Shown one piece after another: positions 36,101 to 47,088 of a stretch of 64,000 bases of DNA (position 1 is its first letter; each line of letters starts with the position of its first letter). The DNA comes from Beta vulgaris subsp. vulgaris (Eukaryota > Streptophyta > Magnoliopsida > Caryophyllales > Amaranthaceae): the NCBI RefSeq assembly GCF_026745355.1, contig NC_079206.1:1543800-1607799 (forward strand), given 5' to 3'. The position numbers were made by a program, and so were the translations under genes. Below the pieces are notes generated by a model. That model worked only from the letters and a program-made list of their open reading frames with translations. It did not search any database and was not told the origin of the DNA.

Positions 36101-39100
36101 ACCATCATTGACACTATCCACCTCCACAACCAATTATTTTAGTTCTCTTGTCAGTGGCGTGAGAAATGGGCTAAACTGGGAATTGACAAGACGTTCCACT
36201 TTTGAAACGGACAAGTCCAACCGCCAAAGAGTAACTTTTTAATACCTTCATGATCATTGATGGTGTTGTCCATGGCCAAGGTACGGTATTCAAATTTAGA
36301 TCTACTTCCTGTCTGTCCATTTCTGGATGGTTGTTACAGGTCGGAGAGGGACAATTCTGGTGTAAGGTGAAAGGTAGGAGTAGGTGAGAGGCTTTGCGGT
36401 CGGGAAGGGTGGTTTCAATAGAGTACAATTACCATTAACATTGGCACAAGTCTTTCTTCAGAAAACCATTAAGACAATTAGTTACCAACTACCAAACGAG
36501 CCATCAGAGTATTGCCAAATTCATTTGATTGCTACTTTGTGTAAGCATCAGAATTAGCCCTTTGTATTGACCACTTAAAGTCCTACCACAAGAGTAAGAC
36601 AAAACTGCCTAATCCTCACCCCTTCATTTGTCCCTAAATAATATTCCATATTTCTACTTTGGACTTTCCTAAGATAATAGCAAACTTTTTAATTTAGTAA
36701 GCTAAACTTTCAACTTGCTCATATTACCATGTCCCTTAGTGGTACCTTTTATACTGAAAGTATGAGAGGGGGGGAGTACAGTGGCATGCTGGAGATGCAA
36801 AACGTACATAGAAAAGGATAATTCTGGTACTTCATCTCAATTCCTAAAATTGAGCCCCAATCACATATGGTCTATTCTTCAGGTAGAAGGGAATATCTCA
36901 TACCATGTTTAATTGCCAAAAGGGTTCAAAATTGTGCGTTCAAACTTCAAAGAGTACCACATACAAATCCCTAGAAGAATAAGATTTTTGTAACATACTG
37001 AAAGAACTTAAAACAAAAGGGCTGTTCTTTATTTATGAAGATCCTCAGGTACCTATTATCAATGCAACAAAATTTCGAAAGAATGAGCAACAAAAACAAA
37101 GAGCCTTACCTTCAACATCCAAATCTCCACAGCCCACTGCACGAAGGTCCCTTGCAAGTTCCTGTGTTTTCTCATATGCCACAGCTAACATTCTGAGGTA
37201 CTGCAACAAACATGGAAATAGGATCAAGTATTCCTACAAATGTACACGAAAAATATAAGAGCATAGAAAGGCCGCCCAGGAGATAAAATCAGAACTTACT
37301 ACTAATAGCCCACCCTCTTCCAATGGAGGTGGATGGAGAAGAGATGGCTTTTGCAACAGCTTGTCCAAAAGGGCCGTGACTCTTTGTTCCAAAACTCTCT
37401 GCAAGAAGTTGCAGGAACACTCAAAAAAAGGGGTTTGCCAACAGAAAAGTTCATATTACACATCTGTGACTTCTAAGCAACATTCCTCACAAATGACAGT
37501 GGGAGAAACCCGAGAAAGTGAGAAACATATTATTTTCTTATATAGTACCTGAACAAGGATTGCCATAACTTCATTTGGGGAAGGAAATACAGCCATTATC
37601 GTAGCAGATTCTTTTCTTACAGTATCTGTCAAAAAAATTCAAGGGAAAAAAAATCTGAAAGTGAGCATATACTCACATTTCCAAGATTATAGAATAACCC
37701 TTCACTGCTTGTTGCACCGCAAAGAAAAAGGTCCTTGTTTTCTTTTTGTTGATACTTTTTCGCCTCTTTTTTCATAAGCAATATGAGCATCAAGAGTGAA
37801 AAACCAACCTGCTATCTCCTTGTATAATGAGGAAAGTCCACGAGCAACATTACTAGGATTGGCTTGTGAACCCTGCTCACCAAGAACCAATCTGTTGTCT
37901 GCATTCATGATCTCCACATCAATAAACATTGGACGCGTTGCCACGTAATGTTGCATGGCACTGCTTCCCCGGTTAAACTGCTCAGAAAGGGTAAAACAAG
38001 TCAATGATATCAGCAGCACGATTCTTATTGCGCACCACAATGAGCATTAAATGAGCTACAATGGACAAAAAACAAAACAATCGCAAACCTTTTCTCAGAT
38101 GATTGAAACATAAATTATTACTTCATCAATGTAATCTCTCACCTCTTAAGTGGTGATATTGTCGTACACATGAATACGTGATTGCCAACAATGATTTTTA
38201 GACATAAAAGTTACTTTTATGAGAGTGCTGTACTAAAATACGTCATCAGAAGAGAGTGAGAAAGCGATGGTGGGACACAGAGATAGAGACCAAGAGTAAG
38301 GGTGTAAGGAGGTAGTACATTCATAGTCAACTCATCTATAAGTTCATCCAAAGCTCCGTTAAAACATGTTCATAAAGGAAAGAAGCTTGCCCCAACAACA
38401 GTCTCACTTCCAAACAGCTTGGACTTTGACTCGTTCAAGCTCACGAACAGCTTGTTCATGGACGATTATAGCTTGTTTCATGATAAATTATAAGTTTATA
38501 ACTTCTCTGAAACTTATTCAAGCTCAGTGGGAAACTCAACATTTGAGGAAAAAATTCTTATTCAATGTAATAGATACCCATGTTGATTTTCTACAAACTG
38601 GTTCTTATATTTTAGAGGGAAATAAGAAATTATTTTTGTTATCTTGAATATGTTTCCTTTCTGGACACAATTAGCAAGTATATACAAGAAGCTTATAAGA
38701 CCTTCGCTTGAGCTCGGCTCAAGCACAAGCACAAGCTCCAACGCGCAAGCTCGAGCCATACACAAATAGCCAAAAGTGTTACCAAGCCAAGCTTGAATAA
38801 GCAATTTAAAAGCTCGAGCTTGTGCCAAAGTCGAATTTGAGCAAGTCTTTATCCAGCTTAACTCGGATGGGTTAATAGTCAACTTAACTCGTTTATACCC
38901 CTAACGAAGAGACATATGTTAAAGAATGCAGAAGATACAAGACTTGACAAATGATTTGAGAAAGCAAAGAATATTGAAAAGTGAACTCCATGATCCCTGC
39001 TCAAGGATTCAAGGGGGATCGACCTTCAGAGAAAAACTAGTATGTATGAAGGTAAAACAAAGGGAAAACCACAGAATGAGTTGAATAAAGAATTATATTT

Positions 39101-42100
39101 GGCCATAGATGCTGCCGAATGATGCAAAACGAGTCCTTGAAAATAATCTTTTATCCAAACTATATGACTCCTATACCCTAAATGAGTTAATAATATGAGA
39201 CCATGTCAATATACAATGAATTTCAGAAACTAGCAGCAGCAAGACTGCTGAGGTTCCATCCTCCTTTAAACAGTTAGTGTGGATCACAGTGGGTTGCTGT
39301 AGTTAATGTGTCCCCACATATCAACTGATGCAGGAAAACCCCCTAATGGTCTTCACGCCCAAAATTCTCAGGGGGAAACAAATCTTAAAATTAAAATGCT
39401 GCCTGCAAACAGAACAGGAAAATGCAAATTTCAAAGAGAACTTTTGCATAAAACTGCAGCAGATTCTCACTGAATCAATTAAAGTCGAATAACAGGAAAC
39501 TTATATACTCATTCTGGTAGTGAGATATGCAGACTTTTGAATTTCGATGAAGGATAACTCTCCAGCCACTGCTCCTACCATTTATAATAGGAGGCTTTGA
39601 AAGAATATTTACTGTCTTCAAATGCTTACGAGAACAAATAGAGGATAATCCATAAACCAAAGTGGCCTCATGTTTGCACACGAAAGGAGGGATGAAGCAT
39701 CTGCTTCTAAACCCTCTCGATTGCTGAGGAGGAAAGAGCGGATTCCAGCACCAGTGTGTCAAAAGGCATTAGGTGCATGGAGCCGATGCAGTTCTAGGAC
39801 CCTAGTCACAAGCCGAGAGGCAACCTAAGGCACACATTTCCTTGATTAACTATGTCTTCATATATATTTTCACAGGGCCACTTATTGCATATCAATTTAT
39901 AAACCTAAAAGTTTCCTACTAATGCATCAGAAAAAGCGAACGCTGGATTCATGATTTTCCCGTTTCTATGGAAACTTAAACTGTGAAATGCCTCAAGGCA
40001 CCACAGTGGTGATCGCCCTCTGGCTTCTGACATGTGCCCAACTCAAAGCGTTTTCGATTTTACTTCACTAGCAGGGTCAAACAAATGCTTATGTGTCTTG
40101 CAGCTCAAGAACCCAGTGAGCCAGCTCAATCTAAAAAAACCTACTTTCTGACGATCGGATTCACTGTAGCGGGGTTGTCTTAACATTAAGAAGCTCTTCC
40201 CAAACTGAGTTTTTAGTAGTCTGGAAGAGCAAGAGCTGGAAACAATTCTTGACAAGAGCATGTTATCTCAGAAAAAATTCTAAAATTTGGTTTAGTATGA
40301 GTGTATGACAATATATCAGGAAGCTTAACAAGACTAATGGTTGGGAGTGAAATCTAAGTATAATTGGCTAGGGGCACAAGGATTGACAGAGCATTCCTAG
40401 AGAAAAAAGAAAAAACCACGAAACATGAGAGTTGGTGACAAAAAAGAGCTATATGACTCATTTCGTGCGGGTGTGAGATAACTCACTTGAGGATTTCAAA
40501 ACAACATAAGAGATCCATCACTACACATAGATAACCCCTTTCTTCTACTGGACTTAATACTGCAAGGCGAAATGATATGAACCAACAAGTTAGAGACTTA
40601 GCACTGATTGATCAACAATTCGATACTTGAGGTGCAAGCAATGCACCAGCTGGAAACCCAGGCAAAAAAAAAAGGAAGATATTTTGGATAGGTTTGGATC
40701 AGAAATTATGACCATTTATCACTTTATTGTCCTCTGTTTTTCATGAAATGTAGGGGATAACTGATAAGCTGCAGCCTATAATTTGAACAAGAAAGGTATG
40801 TATGCTACATAGATCCCTCTTATGGAAGTGATCTGAGCTCCTACAAGGTTCAGGGAAAAAATTTGGCCATGTAGAGCTAGGTGAAGATGTACCAACAGAA
40901 CCATTATGGTTGTTTGGCAAATAGAGTTTAGAGTTTAGATGTTAGAATGGAGAGTTTGCTGTTAGAGTTTTAACTTTTTGTTCAGCAGTCTTTTGGCAAC
41001 TTTTTTTTATTAATGTGTTTGGTAACAATTAACTGATTGCTAAAAGCTTATTGCCATGTGTTTGAGTAAAATGACATTTATAGACATTTTAATACAATGT
41101 GTAGTAGTATTATCAAAGGCAAAAAAGTCATTGAACATATTTGTACCTAATCTTCTAAAGGAAAAGCTCCTATTAGAAGCTTTTTCATTTTGAGAGTTTT
41201 CATTCCAAAACTCTCTTTAAAACTCTATTTTACCAAACACCCCTTTTAGAGTTTTTGACTAGTCAAAACTCTAAAAGTGGTCCAAAACTCTCTTTTTGCT
41301 CCAAAACTCTAATTGCCAAACACCCCTATATCTGGGTAAACCCAGACCTCGGCTCCCAGCCTGCATATTGCCAACTGGGTTTTGGCAATAAATTACACTG
41401 TAAAACAAATGAAGAAGAAGACTTTTCTTATTGACTTTGCTTTCATGAATCATAATAATAGAAAGAAGTATAAGAATTCTTCATATTGTCCATATACCCA
41501 TGCGAAAGCTGCTACTGCAATAATGCAGAGAAGACCAAATCCTTCCAAGGTCCTTAAAAGGGGCAATGGCTGCACTAGTGTCATAGAAACAAAGGACTAG
41601 ATTGAAACCGGAACTTTTGGTCGAAAATAATCAGCTTACGATTAAGACCAAGAGGAATACTCAAGAAGTCATCACATCAAATACATCAAGCAACTTATAA
41701 ACAAATCATACCTCATCAACATTTAATATATAAAGATATGTCTAGTATTGAGTACATGAAGTAAACAAGGTGAACCATGGGACAGAAGTACATCTCACTT
41801 ATTAGAAACGCAATAGTACAGATGTAAGTACCTGGGACAATATTTTTGCGCATTCAGCCATGGTTGATAGCTCCCTTCTCTGAGATGCAGTATCAAATCT
41901 TTGTAATAATCTATTCTCCAATTCTACCGAGAAACAAAACAAGTTAGATTATAAGCAGAGATCAAATATCTAATAAAGGTCCAGAGAATCCTAGGCAGTC
42001 CATACAGGTTAAAAAGTACAGCTTTGCTTTAGAAGACTAAACAGATCACAATGTTATAGAGCAAAGTCAATTATTTCAACACTTGAACCCTTACTCAACA

Positions 42101-44165
42101 CCTCCTCTAGATTCATGAGAAAGAAGGTGCCAAGTTTTCAGAAAACACTAAGTGACTTTTGATATGATTAATCAATAACATCACAAGTTGATATCTTTAG
42201 ATTTTCAAGAATTGCATTGATGGCTAAGACGGAATTCCTTGATGAATAACAGACTAACCATTACAATACTCCTGGAGATTAGCAACAGCGACTTCCAGTC
42301 CTCTACTGGCCGTCGCGTTACCTGTAGTTGATTGCACTCCTATCCCTTGTCTTCCTATATCTTCTTCGGCAAATTGCCCTGTTCAGAAAGCATGAGAGGT
42401 GAAACAATGTGCTACAAGATTCAAAGTGTGAAAAGAGATCAAAACACACTGGTACAGTCTCTTCTCTGTTTTATTAATCATGCATCTGAGATATAAAGAT
42501 CGTCAAAAGCAATAGAATTATAGGTACAACTTTATGTGAGTTAATGTGGCGTCTTACGTAGCTTCTGCGCAATTGAAGCTGCCTCAGCAACACGGCTATC
42601 ATCAGAAAACAGAGGTGAAAGTTCCATAAGATCTCCAGGAGTGCTGTTGAACTCCATCAGATACTGTAAAGTTTACAAACAAATACAAATTAGTCCAAAG
42701 TTCACAAACTGTGATGAAGTTTCAGCAACCACTGATACCTTTATCAAATCAATTGTTTGACTTGCAGTTTCTCGCTGAGCATCTGCACTCTGGCAATAGA
42801 AGATACTACATTCATTAGCACCAGCAATAAAAACCCAGCATAATCAGGAAATATGATATAAAGATAATACACAAACATCTCTACTCTCTAGCATTGAGTA
42901 AAATGAGGGATCCATAATAAACTAAAACTTAGAAATAGTATTATGGGCTTTATTGCATTACCAGGAGATACATATAACATAGCTTTCAAGAAAATGACAT
43001 TTACCTGTAGATGATCTCCAATTTTAGCTGCAGTCTGTCCAACGCTTGAGATGCGCGAATCTAACCTTGCAAAGCTATCAAAAAGCCCATCTACACCTTT
43101 TTCCAGCTGAAAGTAATACATATAGAAGATATGAATATAAATTTCTGCCCATCAATTTTCTTGACATTTTAACATGCAGAAGTCCAACACCTTTTTCAGA
43201 ATCACGAAAGCCACAAATTTCACAAGAATATTTGAGCATAGAACTCAAGCTTAAAAACAGTTAGTGGGATTGGAGGGGAGCAAGCAGTGAAGGTATAGCT
43301 TTAACCTGTAGTTCTTGATGACACATGATAAACACCTATGCATTAGGTACACGGGTATTGCCAATCACAATACATTCTATTACTTCAAATGAGAAAAATT
43401 CTAAGCAAACTAACAATATGTTATCAAACAGGGATAAATTAACAAAAAGAAGATAGATGCATTTAGCAAACTAACCTCAGCAAGTGTTTTTCGATGTTTA
43501 GCATCCTGTTGAGAGACCTCCTTTCTAAGACTGCTGAGCCTTCCATCAACCTTCATATTTCACCACATTGCGATAAGTAAACTAGAGAAGCTCGCGTCAT
43601 AATATAAAAACCTATGCACTAGATTGCAATCAATCCTTAATCTTCAAAGCACGTTAAAGAATACCTGCTGACGGAGATCAATTAACTCCTTGCAAGAATC
43701 CTTGAAGAGTGTCAATAGAGAATCTACTTCCGGAAACAAAGGCATGGAGAGCCCTTGTGCTACCTTGGTAGCCTCTGATGAAATCCGCAATGTCCCATTT
43801 GGCAATACATCGTTGGCACCAATATTACCATGTCCATCATGATGCGCATCCGTGTCATCATCTTGATAAGATGGTAACAACTCATTCACCAAATTACCAA
43901 ACAACCCGTCAAACGAAAAATCCCCCTACACAAAGGAAAAAATTAACCTCTCAACTTGCTTTTTTCAACAACATCAATACAAAAGGGTGCAAGGCAGGCA
44001 ATGCAACCACTCATTCACCAAGGACTAAAATCGTTAAAATTGATACTCCCTAAAACCGACACACAGGCAAAGATCAGTAAAGTTCTAAATTTCTGAATTA
44101 GCTTTTTTTACCTTGAAATCTTCTATGTCCAAAATCAACGGCCCATTACCAGTACTCTCTTTCAT
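27199..44165 (-). CDS. SEC10: Exocyst complex component SEC10
   Basis: Twenty-four exons, all GT-AG, joining to 827 residues (plant SEC10 is about 825-830): 44165-44112, 43925-43665, 43550-43476, 43106-43005, 42789-42739, 42663-42558, 42378-42259, 41923-41832, 37977-37809, 37625-37549, 37398-37300, 37200-37110, 35696-35611, 35504-35331, 33398-33345, 33256-33128, 32926-32834, 32750-32604, 32368-32271, 32007-31923, 29888-29830, 28592-28494, 28417-28334, 27277-27199. Family landmarks in order include PLILDIEDFKGDFSFD, SLLTLFKDSCKEL, GVDGLF.SFARLD.RISSVG, QHYVATRPMFIDVE, YLRMLAVAYE, GRSKGASI, LRERFVLGT, LLLPVDGAHAASCEE and HWQKFTFNPS. SEC10 is a rod-like CATCHR subunit of the octameric exocyst tethering secretory vesicles at the plasma membrane. 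Two donors are weak (GTTGGT after exon 9, GTCGGA after exon 13). Intron 8 is 3.85 kb, and several introns carry transposons. The frame is intact. Confidence 0.95.
27794..28118. mobile_element. Tourist-like MITE in SEC10 intron 23
   Basis: A 325-bp element with ends GGCTCCGTTTTCC and CCAAACGGAGCC and flanking TAA on both sides (27791-27793, 28119-28121). GTTTGGTTGGCAAAA occurs inside the left end; the interior has AACCATTTTCC-type inverted motifs. Confidence 0.78.
29116..29397. mobile_element. Solo LTR in SEC10 intron 21
   Basis: A 282-bp block starting TGTTATACATTGAG and ending TAGTTCATTACA (TG...CA termini), flanked by the identical pentamer GTGTA (29111-29115 and 29398-29402), the target-duplication size of LTR retrotransposons. 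There is no internal domain, primer-binding site or second LTR, so it is a solo LTR left by recombination, probably Copia-like or TRIM-size; the lineage cannot be told. Confidence 0.82.
30498..30785. mobile_element. Stowaway-like MITE in SEC10 intron 20
   Basis: The left end CTCCCTCCGTTC follows TA; the right end GCGGAGGGAG is followed by TG rather than TA. Near the right end a segment (AGATTAAAAAGAA.CGGA) is present twice, about 40 bp apart. Non-coding. Confidence 0.6.
30854..31352. mobile_element. Inverted-repeat element in SEC10 intron 20
   Basis: The left arm (TTCCACTTTGGTACC, then GAGATTTGGCATAATTC) has an inverted copy at the right (GAATTATGCCAAATCTC, then GGCACCAAAGTGGAA), about 35 bp long. 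The interior has no open frame. Superfamily unclear; no target duplication is secure. Confidence 0.6.
31413..31499. mobile_element. Minimal Stowaway-like MITE in SEC10 intron 20
   Basis: An 87-bp element with left end CTCCCTCTACTC, right end complement CTCACTCGGTTC, shared GATGTTC and TTAGTT/CTAGTTT motifs behind each end, and TA on both sides. Confidence 0.6.
33884..34089 (-). pseudogene. Intronic coding-like fragment in SEC10 intron 14
   Basis: A minus-strand frame with balanced, protein-like composition (ERWAVGYDPEHLSEKASLRA, then RRVTGIVTAVLGGVTIWRWF) and no ATG start of its own, beginning shortly after a stop codon. I do not recognise the family. It lies next to TTTGGTTGGGAAATT and CTTGTTTGGTTTGAAG phrases resembling MITE ends, so it may be a captured exon fragment in a transposon. 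It could equally be a chance open frame. Confidence 0.25.
34846..35112. mobile_element. Tourist-like MITE in SEC10 intron 14
   Basis: A 267-bp element with ends GGCCTTGTTCTCTTAAAC and GAGAAGAGGGCC; flanking TAA on the left and TGA on the right (one mismatch). The interior repeats CAGTTT/AATCAGT motifs like the other copies of this family here. Confidence 0.68.
35765..36780. other. Repeat-derived part of SEC10 intron 12
   Basis: A Stowaway-type left end (CTTCCTTCGCGTTATTTAAG after TA) at about 35,771 has no convincing matching right end. A homopolymeric C-run (about 35,922-35,931) and CCCTCACCC-rich sequence follow. No exon is present between SEC10 exons 12 and 13. Confidence 0.4.
37978..41831 (-). 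other. SEC10 intron 8 (3.85 kb)
   Basis: The largest intron of the gene. Around 38,690-38,900 are AAGCTCGAGCTTG-type motifs and a terminal phrase that in reverse complement reads TAGGGGTATAAACGAG, a hAT-like end without an identified partner. A second hAT-like element sits at about 40,905-41,328. Open frames inside (for example 38,562-38,882 and 39,475-39,762) have no recognisable domain. Confidence 0.5.
40905..41328. mobile_element. hAT-like MITE in SEC10 intron 8
   Basis: The left end TATGGTTGTTTGGCAAATAG and, in reverse complement, the right end TAGGGGTGTTTGGCAATTAG share GTTTGGCAA.TAGAGTTT. AACTCT/AGAGTT motifs repeat near both ends. Boundaries are good to a few bases; no target duplication is secure. 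Confidence 0.62.
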
Positions 44166-44640
44166 CTCCTCTTCTGCACACAAACCACAATACATAAACA
44201 AATTTGCCCAAAACCCAGATGAAAATAGAAGAATTACAACAAAAATGAAATATCTAAATGTGTAGAAGATCGTTCAATTCACATATCTTATATCACCAAA
44301 TTAGATTTTCAACCAAAAATAATCATTGTCCAATTCATGTTACTACCAAATTTGTATAAAAACAATAAACAAACACATAATATTGAACCATCTAAAGTTT
44401 TAATTAGCTGCTGAAGAAAGCAAAATGAAGAAGATTAACTAAAAAAAACTGCAACATACAATTCTGCACTTACATTACATTAAACAGAAGAGAAGTAAAG
44501 TATAAGAGGAGAGAGAAAAAGGGAAAAAAGATGAAACCTGTTAACAAAAATTCTGGTACAACAATTGGGTTTGGTAGATCGAAAGAAATTTTACAGAGGA
44601 TTGAAGAAAAAGAAGGAAATGCAGGAGGAAGATGAGAGAG
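44166..44640 (-). other. SEC10 5' leader with a probable UTR intron
   Basis: An acceptor TGTGCAG precedes AAGAGGAG and the ATG. Upstream, a pyrimidine-rich stretch without ATG (about 44,640-44,538 on the minus strand) ends in AACAG followed by GTTTCATC, a plausible donor. This implies a leader intron of about 364 bp (44,537-44,174). It is inferred from splice-site sequence and composition. Confidence 0.5.
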
Positions 44641-44766
44641 AACAGCGATGATGAAATTGAAGTGAACGGACTGACGATTTTGACCTTTCACTATAGTATT
44701 CAATATTACAAGTTTACAACAACTCAAGGGTATACTTGGATTTTTGCTCAATTTAGCAACCAGCTA

Positions 44767-46290
44767 GTATTTTGGCCCGAGCGATACTCCGGGTCGGTTA
44801 CAATTATCAAACTTGTGTGTTGGCTCGGGTGTTGCCCCAGGTATTATCGTACCCGCAATGGGTGGTGGAGCGGGTATGGATTTTACGCTATACCCGTCAT
44901 CCCCGTCCCGTCCCACCCTCACTCGTCCTGCATATTTATTATTAAAATTCTATTTATATACTAAGGGCCCGTTTGGTTGGTATTATTTTGGGCTTGGAAA
45001 CGGATTGAATAAGCCCATTCCATTTCTATATGTTTGGTTGGGTTGTCCATCTTTTGCACTCCCTTACTTGCCCAAATCTGATTCCTCTATTTTGAAACCC
45101 TCCTTTCACTAGAGGAAACAAATTAGTTACCTTCCTCAAACCCTTCACTCCCCCCTCTCTCCTCTCTTTGCCTCTCTTTCTCCTCTATTTTCTTCAAATC
45201 TGCATGAATTTTTCAAAGTTTCTGTTGAAATTCTTCAAAATTATTGCAAAACTTTCCAAATCTGCTGCGAAATTCTCATGCAAACTCAACACAAATACAA
45301 CAAGATTTAAGTTGTGCTATGATTGACCCAGCAGCTTTTTAATTTGCTGCGAAACTCTTCATTTGCTGTGAAATCCTTCAAATTGTTCCTAAATTCTTCA
45401 ATTTGTTGCGAAATTCTTCAAATTTGTTGCGAAACTTTTCAAATCTGCACTTTATAGCACCTTTTGGTTTGTTGATCTTGATTGAATTTCTTACAATTTT
45501 TCAGAATTTAAAACAACTTTTTAAGAATTTTACTGAAAATTTTCGTAGAAAAAAAAAATAATTTTTTACAATTTCTCTGAATTTAATATAATGTTTGAGT
45601 TTTTTTAAATGAAATTATTTGAGATTACAATTTTTTCAATTTTTTTTTTGATTTTATAATAAAAGTAAAGATAAAAAATGTGAATCCATTCATAAGGTGA
45701 ACCAAACAATGAGTAAAGGAATTTCTATAAGAATGATTTCATTCCGTAGTTAAAACAAACAAATGTCAAATAAAGGTAACATACTCCATTACCATTCCAC
45801 CCCTAATATCCATTCCATTCCGTTTCTATTTTTTAGGTTGAACCAAACGACCCCTTATATTATTAATAATTTTATCTTGCAAAATATAAATATGCATGTG
45901 GGTATGACGTGTGTAAGAAGTGGGTGTGAAAATTCATGCGGATAGTAGTGCTGGTATGAAATGGGTACAAAGCGGGTGCGGGTATCTATATGGGTGGTGG
46001 GCAGGGGATGGGTTTAAATAAGTACCTGTTGGGGCAGGGATGAGTCTGGAATTTTCCCCCGCAATGGGTGGTGGGGCGAAGATGTGGATGGAGGTTTTAT
46101 GCGGGTGTGGGATGGGGATTTTATCCTCCGCACCACCCCACCCAATTGTCATACCTATCTACTGCGAAATTAGAAAATTTTCACACATCTAAAAATATAG
46201 CAATAAGTATTTTGTTTGTACACTACGTTATTCAACTATAAATTAGTATTTTGGCCCGGACGACGCCTCGGGTCAATACAATTATCAAAT
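44767..46290. repeat. Direct repeats bracketing a repeat-derived insert
   Basis: The phrase AGTATTTTGGCCCG, followed by a CGGGTC motif and ACAATTATCAAA, occurs at 44,767-44,813 and again at 46,244-46,290. Between them are GGGTGGTGGGG/CCGCAATGGGTGGTGG motifs (near 44,860 and again 46,060) and a TAAGGGCCCGTTTGG...CCAAACGACCCCTTA pair at 44,962-45,855. The interval seems to be nested non-coding elements; AATTCTTCAAAT/TTGTTGCGAA phrases recur at 45,220-45,440. Confidence 0.55.
44962..45855. mobile_element. TIR element with TAAGGG ends
   Basis: Ends TAAGGGCCCGTTTGGTTGG and CCAAACGACCCCTTA are inverted repeats. The interior is AT-rich and holds repeated TGCGAAATTCTTCAAA-like units. No coding potential. 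The target duplication is unclear, so it may be hAT-like or Tourist-like. Confidence 0.5.
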
Positions 46291-46529
46291 ATATTATTGT
46301 TCATAATTGATTCTATTAGCTTTTCATAATTTTTTGACTACTGCAACATTAGAAATGACTTGTTTTGAGGTTAAAAATAACAATTTTAATGAAGTTTGGG
46401 TAAGAGGATGTTATTACTTAATAAAAGGGTTGAAGATCAAATAGCTTATCTACATGTTTTTATAAGTACATACAATTATAATTTATAAGACTTTGTTATG
46501 TTTTACTTTGAAACATTGAGCATTGAAAT

Positions 46530-46645
46530 TGTAATAGATTAGTGTTTGAACTCTTACATTTCATTTTAAAGGTCATGTGTTCGAATCCTAGTAACTACAC
46601 ATTATTAATATTTCTTTTATTGATATTATAAACATGTGTACTAGA
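46530..46645 (+). mobile_element. Possible SINE fragment
   Basis: A B-box-like TGTTCGAATCC near 46,580 lies about 40 bp after an A-box-like ATAGATTAGTG. There is no clear tail or target duplication, so this is tentative. Confidence 0.3.
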
Positions 46646-46812
46646 AGCTTGAGAAGAGTACGTGCCACGTGGCACCGTTCATTTGACGGGAACACTTTTT
46701 AATATATTTGTATAGATAACATGGATATCGTCACTAAATTAACTAGTGTATTTTAAGAAAGGTTGTGGATTAGTGCTAGAGGTGATTAATATTGGTCCGA
46801 TCTAGGTTGAAA

Positions 46813-47088
46813 ATGGACGAGTTTTAGGCATAATTTTTGACCCACGATTCCGACTAGGCTCAATTTTTTTGGGCAAAAAAAAGTCGGGTCACGACTAACC
46901 TAAATCTGGAAAAATAGGCTATTTTTTCGCTCAGTCAGAAAACGACTCGAAAAGCTTGGCCTGAAATAACAGGTTTTGCCGCGGAAAATTTGACACTATG
47001 CTTTGGCTCGAAACGAGCCACTTTTTTAGGCCAAATATTGAGCCTAGTCGGAATCGTGGGTCAGAAATTATGCCTAAAACTCGTCCAT
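46813..47088. repeat. Long inverted repeat (51-bp arms)
   Basis: The 51 bases at 46,813-46,863 (starting ATGGACGAGTTTTAGGC) are the inverted complement of 47,038-47,088 with one mismatch. The loop of about 174 bp contains further self-complementary motifs (GGCTCGAAACGAGCC). It could fold into a strong hairpin or be the core of a foldback transposon. Confidence 0.8.

Noticed and set aside
38562..39762. Frames in SEC10 intron 8
   Set aside because: The first arises from AAGCTCGAGC-type repeat sequence of a hAT-like element; the second has no family resemblance, and neither fits SEC10.
43778..44053. 91-codon plus-strand frame across SEC10 exon 2
   Set aside because: Antisense shadow of a well-supported coding exon.
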